From contig CACYPY010000008.1 of assembly GCA_902776415.1 (NCBI GenBank), positions 1 to 44,683 of the forward strand: a stretch of DNA of 44,683 bases, given 5' to 3'. Below are positions 24,056 through 33,023 of the stretch, in pieces. The stretch's first letter is position 1, and each line of letters begins with the position of its first letter. The DNA is from an uncultured Ruminobacter sp. GTDB taxonomy: Bacteria > Pseudomonadota > Gammaproteobacteria > Enterobacterales > Succinivibrionaceae. Below the pieces are notes generated by a model that had not been told where the DNA came from, did no database searches, and saw only the letters and a list, made by a program, of their open reading frames with translations. The translations under genes and the position numbers were made by a program.

Positions 24056-26191
24056 TCAGACATCAAGAAAATCCATATCCGTATCAATGGTGTCCATGTC
24101 AAGTTCATAGGTAAAACGACTGGGACCGGTACGATACTGTCCGTCATAGGAGGAATGCATTTCGGCACATGACAGAAAAAGGAGCTCCCTGGCTCTGGTA
24201 ATTGCCACATAAGCCAGCCGGCGTTCTTCTTCAATATGAGCATTCTGATCTGTTTTCATGCTGGAATAACGCTCCAGAGGCAGTAATCCCTTTTCAAATC
24301 CGGCAATAAAGACCGTCCCGAATTCCAGCCCTTTAGAACAATGAATGGTCATCAGATTCACAGCACTGCTTTCCTCACTTTTTAACAGCTCGGAACTGGG
24401 CATCAAAGCCGCTGATGATAAATATATCTGCAAAAAATCATTTATCGTATGTTCGGAATTATTATCTCCCGACATCATATTGTCTCCGGTATTTTCGGGA
24501 TTCAAATCCCCGATACCTTTTTCCGGAACATCATCGGCAAAATCAGCCCCCTGTTCCGACAGTTCATCATAATCTCTGCCTGAGATATCACTGATGAGCT
24601 CTTCAATATTTTCAAATCTGTCGTTGCTGCTGTCGCCATCTTCCATGGCAGACTTCTCCCGATAATATGCCCCCAATCCGCTGTCTTCAATAACATGTTC
24701 CAGAAAACAGACAATATCATTCATATCCTTCGGAATTTCTGCCACTTTGGCACTAAAACCGCGGATCAGTTCTATAAAATTCTGAAGTGCCCGGGATTTG
24801 TTTTTCTGGGCATACATCTCGGCAGCCTTAAACATGCTGATTCCAAACTCATGCCTCAGGGCTTCGATCTTCCCGAGGGTAACCTTTCCGATTTTCCGGG
24901 AAGGAACATTAACAATTCTGCTGAATGAAATATTGTCCTCAGGATTGACGATAAGCCTTAGATAAGCCAGAGCGTTTTTTATTTCCTCCCTGTCAAAAAA
25001 TCTGGCACCTCCGTATATGTTGTAATCAATACCTTGCTCTACCAAAGCCTTTTCGATCATTCGGGACTGGGCGTTCGTTCTGTAGAGCACTGCAATATCT
25101 GACGGATCTCTTTTAAGATTGTCTATAAGCTTTCTGATGGTTCTTGCAATATCTTCAGCTTCTTCACTGCTGTCATATGATGACATCAGTTTAACAGTTG
25201 TGGCATCTGTGTTACTGGTAACCAGCGTCTTTTCTGCCACATGTTTGCAATTATTTTTTATCAGGCTGTTGGCATTGCTTAGAATAGCCTTTGTGGAACG
25301 ATAGTTCTGAACCAGTTTTACAAGTTTTACCGGAGCAAATTCCTTCTGAAAATAAAACATATTTTCAACAGCAGCCCCTCTCCATCCATATATTGACTGA
25401 TCATCATCACCCACAATCAAAACATTTGCCGGATACCTGCCGGGATCAAGATTTTCGGCACCGCTTACCAGTTTAAGCCACCGATATTGAAGACTGCTGG
25501 TATCCTGGAATTCGTCCACCAGAATCTCCTGGAATTTTAAACGAATATACTTTCTGACCTGTGGTTTGTTTTCAATAAGTTCGCAAGTGCGCAGAATAAG
25601 TTCTTCAAAATCAACCTGGTCACTCTTATCGCACCTGGCCTGATACAGAGCATAAACATCATAAAAACATGGCAGGATACAGTTCTCCTCCATCCCGGGA
25701 CGATGCCCGCGCGATTTCTCATCCATAATCTCCTGCAAATAATTTCTGGCATTGTACCTGATACCGTTGACACAAATATCCGATGGAAGGTTAAGATCCT
25801 GCATGACACGCTTTACCAATGCCAGCTGATCGGCAGTGTCTATTATGGTGAAATTTCTGGTAAGACCTGCCTCATCTGCAAAATTTCTGAGAATATGCGA
25901 CGATGCAGTATGAAACGTATAAGCCCACAGTCTGCGAACGCTGTATTCCCCAAGTATTCCAATAAGACGCTCCCGCATTTCCCTGGCAGCCTTATTTGTA
26001 AAAGTCACGGCCAGTATTCGGTTGGAATCAACACCGCAGTGTTCTATAAGATATGCAATTCTTGAAACCAGTACTCGGGTCTTTCCGGTACCGGCACCTG
26101 CCAGAACCAGAATATTCTGCCTTGGCGCTGTTACGGCATCTTTCTGTTCCTCATTTAATCCGTCGATGATACGCTGTTCAGAGTTTTTCAT
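24056..26191 (-). CDS. uvrD: ATP-dependent DNA helicase UvrD (helicase II)
   Basis: SF1A 3'-5' helicase, 711 residues (E. coli UvrD 720, Rep 673), acting in nucleotide excision and mismatch repair. Motifs in order: LNEEQKDAV (Q motif), Walker A AGAGTGKT (31-38), AVTFTNKAAREM (Ia), VDEFQDT (II), VGDDDQSIYGWRGA (III), VQNYRSTKAIL (IV), MTIHCSKGLEF (V) and EEERRLAYVAITRA (VI). The yigB-uvrD adjacency and the GPSRFTYEL C-terminal motif support UvrD over Rep. A Glu/Asp/Asn-rich insert around residues 545-590 in the 2B/2A region is longer than in E. coli. No LexA box was seen upstream. Confidence 0.93.
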   Translation of the reverse strand: MKNSEQRIIDGLNEEQKDAVTAPRQNILVLAGAGTGKTRVLVSRIAYLIEHCGVDSNRILAVTFTNKAAREMRERLIGILGEYSVRRLWAYTFHTASSHILRNFADEAGLTRNFTIIDTADQLALVKRVMQDLNLPSDICVNGIRYNARNYLQEIMDEKSRGHRPGMEENCILPCFYDVYALYQARCDKSDQVDFEELILRTCELIENKPQVRKYIRLKFQEILVDEFQDTSSLQYRWLKLVSGAENLDPGRYPANVLIVGDDDQSIYGWRGAAVENMFYFQKEFAPVKLVKLVQNYRSTKAILSNANSLIKNNCKHVAEKTLVTSNTDATTVKLMSSYDSSEEAEDIARTIRKLIDNLKRDPSDIAVLYRTNAQSRMIEKALVEQGIDYNIYGGARFFDREEIKNALAYLRLIVNPEDNISFSRIVNVPSRKIGKVTLGKIEALRHEFGISMFKAAEMYAQKNKSRALQNFIELIRGFSAKVAEIPKDMNDIVCFLEHVIEDSGLGAYYREKSAMEDGDSSNDRFENIEELISDISGRDYDELSEQGADFADDVPEKGIGDLNPENTGDNMMSGDNNSEHTINDFLQIYLSSAALMPSSELLKSEESSAVNLMTIHCSKGLEFGTVFIAGFEKGLLPLERYSSMKTDQNAHIEEERRLAYVAITRARELLFLSCAEMHSSYDGQYRTGPSRFTYELDMDTIDTDMDFLDV

Positions 26192-26260
26192 ATGGCATGA
26201 ATCCCACTCATTTCAAATAATCAAAAAAAATACGTTGCAATGCAAGATCAGTGGAAACAC

Positions 26261-26276
26261 TGTTCCACGTGGAACA
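26261..26276. other. parS: parS-like centromere site
   Basis: TGTTCCACGTGGAACA is a perfect 16-bp palindrome matching the chromosomal ParB-binding consensus tGTTnCACGTGnAACa, in the C/G variant familiar from Pseudomonas. It lies in the 136-base gap between yigB and uvrD, next to a small CAGTG-gaaa-CACTG hairpin and a TTGCA-a-TGCAA dyad. Such sites cluster near the origin and are bound by ParB for segregation. Only one was seen in this window. Confidence 0.8.
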
Positions 26277-26327
26277 AAAACCTGACATAGCAAAAAATGA
26301 TTCCGCAACATCTCCCGAAATCCTGGG

Positions 26328-27038
26328 TTATAGCAGTAAATCAGCCAGTTCTCTGATATCGGAAATCATAACGTTAGGAAGCACTGTAAGATCGCTTTCC
26401 GACCGGCGGTACTGAGTTTGCCAGCACATCTGACATCCGAAACGTATTGCTCCGAAAACGTCATTTTGCGGATCATCACCGACAAAAAGTATTTCGTGAG
26501 GCGCCACTCCGTAATAACCAGAGGCGATGATGAAAAGATCCGGTGCTGGTTTTGCAGAAAACCCGGATACAGGAATCCAGATATTGTCAAAACACTTTCT
26601 GAGGATGGTACAGTTCATGTCAGCATTGCCATTTGACAAAGCTGCCAAAGGATATTGTCTTCCAAGTTTTTGCAGGATTTCCCGGGATGCCTCGGGAATT
26701 TCAATTTTAGAACGGACTCTGATGAACTCATCTATAAGACTTTTTGCAATCTCCGCAGACTTATTTCTCTCATAACCGTAATCATCCAAAAGCTTCCGGT
26801 ACGCAAAATACCTGACCAGGGATACATCATCCCTGATTTCCGAACACCGGGAAACAACCATTTTTTTTGCTTCGGCGTAGCCATCCGGAGACAACGTTTT
26901 CCCTCCGAGATAACGATATCCGATAACCCTAAGAATATATTGCTCCGCATAAGCAATCGGCAAGGTATTATCGTACAGAGTATCGTCAAGATCGAAGCAC
27001 ACAATTCTTGGTTTTTTAAACGATTTATAAAATATCAT
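26328..27038 (-). CDS. yigB: HAD-superfamily hydrolase YigB
   Basis: A 236-residue HAD phosphatase. Motif I is FDLDDTLYDN (D16 nucleophile and D18), motif II LSNGN, motif III the Lys in SAKPAPDLF, motif IV VGDDPQND. In E. coli YigB dephosphorylates the riboflavin intermediate 5-amino-6-(5-phospho-D-ribitylamino)uracil and FMN. Length (E. coli 238) and the xerC-yigB-uvrD order agree with that assignment. No strong ribosome binding site is visible before the ATG at 27038. The gene starts 30 bases after xerC. Confidence 0.88.
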   Translation of the reverse strand: MIFYKSFKKPRIVCFDLDDTLYDNTLPIAYAEQYILRVIGYRYLGGKTLSPDGYAEAKKMVVSRCSEIRDDVSLVRYFAYRKLLDDYGYERNKSAEIAKSLIDEFIRVRSKIEIPEASREILQKLGRQYPLAALSNGNADMNCTILRKCFDNIWIPVSGFSAKPAPDLFIIASGYYGVAPHEILFVGDDPQNDVFGAIRFGCQMCWQTQYRRSESDLTVLPNVMISDIRELADLLL

Positions 27039-27068
27039 TACTAATGTTTGAATAATCTATTTTATATA

Positions 27069-28037
27069 CTACTCATCATTGTCTTCTTTATTACCGAGTA
27101 ATGCCAAAGGATGACACTGAGTATATACTTTTTTCAAATCTCCAATCCCGAGATGCAGATAAACCCCTGTAGTATTGCTTGAAGCATGTCCCATCAGCTC
27201 CTGAATTACCTTGATATCCGCCCCGCCCCTCAGCATTTCCGTTGCAAACGAATGCCGCAGCTTGTGAGGATGAACCTGGACAGGCAACGAATTCTCAAGC
27301 CCTTTTTTCTTTATCATTATCTGCACCGCTCTGGTGGTAAGAGGAGTGCCGAACCTGTTTACAAATATACTGTCGCATTGCGGATTATAAGTATCCCTGA
27401 CCTGAAACCAGCGCTTAAGAGCCCGCAGGGCATACTCGCCGCAGGGAATATACCGCTCCTTGTTCCCCTTGCCCACAACATGAATCATCCCTCTCTTCAT
27501 GTCTACATCATCAATTATCAGGGATACCGCCTCCGCCACCCGAAGACCGCTGGAAAAAAGCAACTCCATAATTGCATTATCCCGATAATCACGAGGTTCC
27601 GGACAGTCAGGAAGCTTTATAAGTTCGTTAAACTGTTCCTCTGTAAGATATTCCGGAAGTCTGGCACTGTATTTCGGAGCTTCGATATTGGAGACAAAAT
27701 TACCGGAAATACGGCCCTGTTCATGAAGATATCTGTGAAAGCTTTTTAAAACACTGAGAAAATGAGCCTTTGATCGTCCGGACATTCTTCTCGACGGATC
27801 ATTAAGATTCTCCAAAGTTCTGATAATTTTACGAATGGATGTCTCTGTAACATCATTCCAGGAAGTTATCTCAGGATAAAAATTATGAAGCTCGCATACC
27901 GCTCTTTTGAGGGTTAACCTGTATGATTCAACGGTTTTGTCACTGTAATTGCGCTCCAGGGCAAGGTACTGCAAAAAATCACAGATCTCCTGAAAAAAAG
28001 GACTGTTCAGATAATAGTTTTCATCTTCTAATGTCAT
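27069..28037 (-). CDS. xerC: Site-specific tyrosine recombinase XerC
   Basis: With XerD it resolves chromosome dimers at dif. The 322-residue protein has a SAM-like N-terminal domain (about 15-110) and the tyrosine-recombinase catalytic set: R165 in SGLRVAE, K190 in GKGNKER, H258 and R261 in HKLRH, H284 in MGHAS, Y293 in GVYLHL. Position between dapF and yigB supports XerC rather than XerD. Residues from 294 read LHLGIGDLKKVYTQCHPLA, equivalent to the usual THLDFxxLAxVYDxxHPRA. Confidence 0.95.
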   Translation of the reverse strand: MTLEDENYYLNSPFFQEICDFLQYLALERNYSDKTVESYRLTLKRAVCELHNFYPEITSWNDVTETSIRKIIRTLENLNDPSRRMSGRSKAHFLSVLKSFHRYLHEQGRISGNFVSNIEAPKYSARLPEYLTEEQFNELIKLPDCPEPRDYRDNAIMELLFSSGLRVAEAVSLIIDDVDMKRGMIHVVGKGNKERYIPCGEYALRALKRWFQVRDTYNPQCDSIFVNRFGTPLTTRAVQIMIKKKGLENSLPVQVHPHKLRHSFATEMLRGGADIKVIQELMGHASSNTTGVYLHLGIGDLKKVYTQCHPLALLGNKEDNDE

Positions 28038-28115
28038 TTACCATTCCCCGAACAGGATTATGAATAAAACTGCAGCTTTTTCACGGAACGGAACAGAACC
28101 GGACACCGGCAATAC

Positions 28116-28943
28116 CTATATTTCAACCATTCCGCTGAATACAAAATTTACCCTAGCAGAAAGAGAAACGGCACCGTCTGCAGTTACCACGACATTCTCA
28201 GTTCCTGATGAACAATTAATTTTTATCGGAGACTCAAGTATTTTGTGCATAACACCCACTACAGCACTTGCAGCACCGCCAGATCCTGAAGAGAGGCATT
28301 CTCCTTTATTATGACGATAGCCTCTGAAAACCAGTTCGTGACTGTTTACAATTTCCATGAAATCAACCGCAGGAACTTCCGTGAAGCGTTCAGAAGCAGA
28401 CAGCGATTTCCCGATACCGACAACGTCAGTACCGGCAATCTCCCGCGATTCCACCACAATATGAACTTCGGGCAGTCCGACAACAGAAACAAGAATCCCA
28501 GTCTTGCCGTTTTCCAGAATATAAGTTTTTTCCTGCCTTTTGGTTTTAAATCCCAGTCTTACCGGATCATAAACCGGTTTTCCCATATTCACAGAAATCA
28601 CATTCTCATCAGTTACATCCAGAGTAATAAGACCTCCGTTGTATCCTGCCCTGATGCACGGACGGTTAATAAGTCTGCGATCTCTCACAAAACGCCCCAT
28701 TGCCAGCGAAGCATGCCCGCTTAGCTGTCTCTCCTGACCGGTGTCGCTGAACACCCGAAAGTAAAAATCAGTATCCGGATCATACGGAGGTTCCACCAGC
28801 GCGAATTCGGAAAAACCCACTCCGGTACAGCGCTGAGCCCATTTTTGAATTTTTTCGGCCACGGGAAAAATCTTTTCGGTTACCGCATCCATAACCATAA
28901 AATCCTGTCCCAGACACTCCATTTTTGAAAAATGGACCAGCAT
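28116..28943 (-). CDS. dapF: DapF-like protein with degenerate epimerase active site
   Basis: A 275-residue homologue of diaminopimelate epimerase (E. coli 274), clear from FSKMECLGQDFMVMDAV, VEPPYDPDTDF and the locus lptM-lysA-dapF-xerC. The active site is not conserved. With the known DapF residue first: N11 is Q13, Q44 is E46, N64 is S66, catalytic C73 is S75 (QLSGHASL instead of QCGNGARC), N75 is H77, N157 is L157, N190 is A192, E208 is R210, R209 is H211, catalytic C217 is S219 (LSSGSGG). It is unlikely to racemise DAP by the two-cysteine mechanism. SGHASLA recalls the PhzF branch of the same fold, so a changed isomerase or binding role is possible. The ATG at 28943 has AGGAG six bases upstream; the frame opens further upstream inside lysA. 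Confidence 0.85.
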   Translation of the reverse strand: MLVHFSKMECLGQDFMVMDAVTEKIFPVAEKIQKWAQRCTGVGFSEFALVEPPYDPDTDFYFRVFSDTGQERQLSGHASLAMGRFVRDRRLINRPCIRAGYNGGLITLDVTDENVISVNMGKPVYDPVRLGFKTKRQEKTYILENGKTGILVSVVGLPEVHIVVESREIAGTDVVGIGKSLSASERFTEVPAVDFMEIVNSHELVFRGYRHNKGECLSSGSGGAASAVVGVMHKILESPIKINCSSGTENVVVTADGAVSLSARVNFVFSGMVEI

Positions 28944-28980
28944 TATTGACTCCTGTGATTCTGCATTCGTCTTAAAACGA

Positions 28981-30225
28981 TCAGAGTTCTTCCCCTCGCC
29001 AAAGATCCTCGGCAGTCTCTCTTTTGCGGATAATGCGGTGTTTCGATCCTGACACCATAACCTCACATGCCCGAGGTCTGGAATTATAGTTTGAGGACAT
29101 TGAAAAACCGTACGCCCCGGCACCCTGCATCACCAGATAGTCCCCGGCAGCCACCCGAAGATGACGCTCCTTGCCCAGAAAATCACCGGTTTCGCATACC
29201 GGTCCGACCACGTTGTAAACTTCGTCCGGAACATTATCGCGGAGTTCCGCTTCTTCAATTTTCATCCAGGCCTGATAGAGCGAGGGACGGATCATATCGT
29301 TCATGGCTGTATCGACAATGCAGAAATTGACAGTTTCGCCTTCTTTAAGATATTCACAGCGGGATATCAGAATGCCGGCATTGGCAACCATGGATCTGCC
29401 GGGTTCGCAGATCAGTTTGAGATTTAATCCTTTAATCTTATTCAGAATCGCATCCATATAGGATTTTCTGGAAGGCGGAACTTCTTCGTTATAGACCACA
29501 CCAAGCCCTCCGCCGACGTCAATATGCTCAATAACAATCCCTTCATTCCTGAGCCGGATAATAAGCTTAACGATTCTGTCCAGAGCATCTTCAAAGGGAG
29601 CAAGGCTTGTGAGCTGAGAGCCGATATGGCAGTCAATTCCGACAATTTTGATTCCTGGAAGATCCCTTGCTCTTTGGTACAGAGTGAAGGCTCTTTCCAC
29701 GGGAACTCCGAATTTGTTGGTTTTGAGACCGGTGGAAATGTAAGGATGAGTACCGGCATCAACGTCCGGATTAACCCTGACGGAAACCCGTGCTGTTATA
29801 TTTTCGGATACAGCTACCTTACTTATCCGTTCCATTTCAGCTTCTGATTCAACATTAAAAGAAAGAATGCCTGCATTGAGAGCATAGGCAATTTCTGATT
29901 CTGTCTTGGCAACTCCGGAATAGACTACTCTGGAGGGATCTCCTCCGGCTCTGATAACCCTGGCCAGTTCGCCTCCTGATACGATGTCAAAGCCGGCACC
30001 AAGAGAAGCCATAAGACTGAGCACCGAAAGATTGCTGTTTGCTTTTACAGCGTAGCATATGAGGTGCGGGAAATCCCCGGCACTCTCATCAAACTCGGCA
30101 AAGTGCTCTCTCAAAGACCTTTCCGAATAAACGTACAACGGGGTACCGTACTGACTGGCCAGTGATGACACCGAAACATCCTCAGCCATCATCGAGCCGT
30201 TCTCATTTCGCACAAAATATTCCAT
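28981..30225 (-). CDS. lysA: Diaminopimelate decarboxylase
   Basis: PLP-dependent fold III decarboxylase converting meso-DAP to lysine. The product has 414 residues from the ATG at 30225, which has GGAGG six bases upstream; an in-frame ATG 14 codons earlier lacks this signal. The PLP lysine is K61 in CYAVKANSN. Other landmarks are HIGSQ, the phosphate-binding GGGLGV, CEPGRS, and the catalytic Cys in GPVCETGD from the partner subunit. It lies between lptM and the dapF-like gene, an arrangement seen in pseudomonads and vibrios. It requires meso-DAP, so this cell must produce it despite the altered DapF next door. Confidence 0.97.
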   Translation of the reverse strand: MEYFVRNENGSMMAEDVSVSSLASQYGTPLYVYSERSLREHFAEFDESAGDFPHLICYAVKANSNLSVLSLMASLGAGFDIVSGGELARVIRAGGDPSRVVYSGVAKTESEIAYALNAGILSFNVESEAEMERISKVAVSENITARVSVRVNPDVDAGTHPYISTGLKTNKFGVPVERAFTLYQRARDLPGIKIVGIDCHIGSQLTSLAPFEDALDRIVKLIIRLRNEGIVIEHIDVGGGLGVVYNEEVPPSRKSYMDAILNKIKGLNLKLICEPGRSMVANAGILISRCEYLKEGETVNFCIVDTAMNDMIRPSLYQAWMKIEEAELRDNVPDEVYNVVGPVCETGDFLGKERHLRVAAGDYLVMQGAGAYGFSMSSNYNSRPRACEVMVSGSKHRIIRKRETAEDLWRGEEL

Positions 30226-30313
30226 TAAATACCTCCGGGGATAAAGCCAGTAAACAGATAATCTCACGGAATGGTATTTTATCAGATATTATCGCAGGAT
30301 ATTTTCAGAAAGC

Positions 30314-30490
30314 TTATTTTCCATCCTGTGTAACCGACTGCTCCCCGGAGCCAACGGCATCCCCTTCGGGAGGCGAAGACATCTCGGTATTGCTCTCCTC
30401 CGGAAGATAAAGCCCGCCCTTTAGTCCGCATCCGGAAAAAATCACCGCCGAAAACACCATAATAAACAGAAGTCTCTTATTAACTTTCAC
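30314..30490 (-). CDS. lptM: LPS translocon maturation lipoprotein LptM (YifL)
   Basis: A 58-residue lipoprotein starting with GTG and preceded by GGAGG five bases upstream. The signal peptide MKVNKRLLFIMVFSAVIFSGC ends in lipobox FSGC (Cys21), immediately followed by GLKGGLYLPEE, the diagnostic CGLKGPLYLP signature of LptM. In E. coli LptM binds LptD and promotes assembly of the LptD/LptE outer-membrane LPS translocon. The remainder is a short Ser/Glu/Gly tail. It sits between cyaA and lysA, matching the yifL position next to dapF in E. coli. Confidence 0.93.
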   Translation of the reverse strand: MKVNKRLLFIMVFSAVIFSGCGLKGGLYLPEESNTEMSSPPEGDAVGSGEQSVTQDGK

Positions 30491-30525
30491 GGGAACCTCC
30501 GTTCCGTAAATACGCTGTCAAATTT

Positions 30526-32973
30526 CTAAACCGCCAAAGGCGCTATACTGCCCCCGTCTCCGGAAATCATGTAATACTGCGGAAGATTAAAATACTGACG
30601 GCAACGGACATACCTGTTGTTATCATTATCAAGAAGCTTTGCATAATGTCTGTTTATGTCCAGTACCAGTTCCGTAATATTGCCGGTAAATTTTCTGTAA
30701 ATCTTGATATGTCTCTCGTAATCGGAATTGAATATATCCCATACTCCCTGTTCCACTTCCTGAAAAAAGAACTGTTCCAATCCCGTTGTAGCGCTGTTTA
30801 ACACAGCCTCCGGAATATCTTTCGGATCCTGGGGAATTTCATTATCTCCCAAAGTAACCGAAAGCCCCTGGAAATTACAGGAAATAACATAATCAATTCC
30901 CGTGATATTAACCTTAAAACCTCCTTCATCAGGATAATTTATACAGTTTTTTATCTTTTCAAGAACTTCCAGCATCCCGGCCCGGATGTAAACCTCAAGC
31001 TCATTTCCGTACTGAAAAAACATCAGAGATTTTGTGGAGTGTTCCTTTCTGTGAAAAAAACTGCCCACATCCTTTACAAAATCTGTAATGCAGTGATTCG
31101 TATCCGTTTCAGTGTAGCTGTTTACAAAAAACTGGTTCCATGAGGTTCTCAATACCATTATTACCGATCCTACCAGGGAAACCTTGCTACTGCCTGCTGA
31201 AAAAATATTCGAAACATTTATATTATTCTCCCCCTTCCGCATCAGTTCTTTGGCCGGGTCCTTCTCAAGATTAACAAATACTGCAACTTCACGTACCATT
31301 TCCGGTTTGAGCAGTTCTTCATGGGAGATTTTGCAGGATATTTGCGGAAAAGCCCTGTAAAGGTCTTTTACAAACAGGTGAATTCTTTCTCCGGTAAGCA
31401 TCGCGTTTTCTGAATGAACGCATATGGTTGTCTTTGGAGATATCATTCCGTTAATCCAGCATTCCACAACGGCAGACCCCAGATCCGGAAAAAATGCCAG
31501 GGGTTTGTTCTGACTGATAATCACATGATCCGGACGTCTCAGGGCATATACATACCAGCCGTTGCGACACACTTCAGAATTACCGACCTCAACAAAAGTG
31601 ACATTGCTCTCTGCCGAAATCTGACCAATATTCAGGTTAAATATCTTGATTTTTCCCGGAGATGTATCAAATGCCGTATAAAGCTTGCGACTTAATACCC
31701 TGATATCCCGAAAGCGAATGGCATCCTTTATGTTATTCCTGAGACCGAAATTTAGCAGAGCCCGGTAACTCCGCATCATACTTTCAAACAGGAGGTCGTA
31801 AACCCGACGCACGTCGTTGATATGCCAGCGAAATCTTTCATCTATGAAAGACTGTTCTTTTTCGGTCCAGTTCCATTCTCTGAGAAGACTGTAAAACATC
31901 TTTTTTCGTTCCGCCCGGATATCACAATCAGAAACAGCCTTAAGACCGGAAGAAATTTTGAAATAAAAACAAAGCTTTAAGAGATACTCCCTTTGGGAAT
32001 CTTTCTGAGTTTTCAGATATTGGGCAATTTTAAGATAACATCTGTAGTAGGAATCCATTTCCGGAACATAACCATCATTATTCTGAACGGAATCCCTTAT
32101 GAGGATGGACAACAGCTCTGTATCCGGATACTCGGAACTGTAAACCTCCATCAGCATAATTTTGAGAGCGGCTTTAAAAGGATAATCTATTCCCTTGTAG
32201 AGAAGCCACAATGCCGAACCGTAATATTCATCCACCGGAATTTTTCCGACACTGCCCAGATCAAGCCATTCATCCTTCTTTATGATACGGTGTTTAAAAA
32301 GACCTTCCACGTACTGACTGTAATTTTTTTCCTGCTCTTTCGGAACAAGCATCCAAACCAGTTTCTGCCCGCCCAGATACACGGAGCTGCGATAAAATTC
32401 ATCAAGAAGAAAGAGCTTCTGGGCACTGCCGCAGCTTTCCTCATCTGTGCGCTGATCGTTCTGCGGATTAGTAAATTGATCCTCCTTCACAATAAACAGG
32501 TTTATCTCCACCCCGTCTCCCGCAGCTTTCTGCCGGATAACCTCACATTTTTTCTCAAGAAGAGCAATCCTTTCAGCGCTCATATGACGGGAAACACAAA
32601 CCCAGTAATCAATATCTGATTTCGGCTCCTGACCAATTGACGAGGTACTGCCCATGCAGTAAAGAGCCAGAATGGATTCATCACGGGAAATTATCGAAAA
32701 ATACCCGGAACTGCCGCTCAATGACGAGATATATGACTGCTGTTCAGGTGACAGCTCGAAGCCCTTTATGCCATGCGGAACGACTGTCCCATCGGGTGAA
32801 TCATCAACGTAGGAAGGAACTGCAAGGTGATTGTAATGGAGAAGAACCGGCACAAGATTAAAAATCTCCTGACATTTGGAGTTCATCATGCAAAGAGCAC
32901 GCCGTATTCGGGCTTTGTTAATCTCCAGGTAGCGGTGCTCGTACAATTTAGTGCGCGAATAGTCAAAATCCAT
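30526..32973 (-). CDS. cyaA: Class I adenylate cyclase
   Basis: Makes cAMP from ATP and is regulated by the sugar phosphotransferase system in enterics. The 815-residue product (E. coli 848) has the nucleotidyltransferase signature MGSTSSIGQEPKSDIDYWVC near residues 106-125, LLHYNH, CGSAQKLFLLDEFYR and KLYTAFDTSPGKI; the C-terminal regulatory half is present and ends at LPQYYMI. The ATG at 32973 is chosen because the distance to the RRAL segment fits E. coli. A TTG at 33015 is in frame (E. coli cyaA itself uses TTG), but its AGGA is only one base away. It follows hemY on the same strand; in E. coli cyaA and hemCDXY are divergent. cyaY is absent. Confidence 0.95.
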   Translation of the reverse strand: MDFDYSRTKLYEHRYLEINKARIRRALCMMNSKCQEIFNLVPVLLHYNHLAVPSYVDDSPDGTVVPHGIKGFELSPEQQSYISSLSGSSGYFSIISRDESILALYCMGSTSSIGQEPKSDIDYWVCVSRHMSAERIALLEKKCEVIRQKAAGDGVEINLFIVKEDQFTNPQNDQRTDEESCGSAQKLFLLDEFYRSSVYLGGQKLVWMLVPKEQEKNYSQYVEGLFKHRIIKKDEWLDLGSVGKIPVDEYYGSALWLLYKGIDYPFKAALKIMLMEVYSSEYPDTELLSILIRDSVQNNDGYVPEMDSYYRCYLKIAQYLKTQKDSQREYLLKLCFYFKISSGLKAVSDCDIRAERKKMFYSLLREWNWTEKEQSFIDERFRWHINDVRRVYDLLFESMMRSYRALLNFGLRNNIKDAIRFRDIRVLSRKLYTAFDTSPGKIKIFNLNIGQISAESNVTFVEVGNSEVCRNGWYVYALRRPDHVIISQNKPLAFFPDLGSAVVECWINGMISPKTTICVHSENAMLTGERIHLFVKDLYRAFPQISCKISHEELLKPEMVREVAVFVNLEKDPAKELMRKGENNINVSNIFSAGSSKVSLVGSVIMVLRTSWNQFFVNSYTETDTNHCITDFVKDVGSFFHRKEHSTKSLMFFQYGNELEVYIRAGMLEVLEKIKNCINYPDEGGFKVNITGIDYVISCNFQGLSVTLGDNEIPQDPKDIPEAVLNSATTGLEQFFFQEVEQGVWDIFNSDYERHIKIYRKFTGNITELVLDINRHYAKLLDNDNNRYVRCRQYFNLPQYYMISGDGGSIAPLAV

Positions 32974-33023
32974 ATCAGATAAATATCCAAAATTCAGATT
33001 TGCCGGTCCGTCCAATTCCTGTG

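Noticed and set aside
26192..26327. LexA-controlled uvrD promoter
   Set aside because: No CTGT-N8-ACAG site; the palindrome in this gap fits parS instead.
28060..28314. Plus-strand frame overlapping the dapF 3' end, and similar long antisense frames throughout
   Set aside because: These mirror real genes on the other strand, lack ribosome binding sites and show no recognisable protein motifs.
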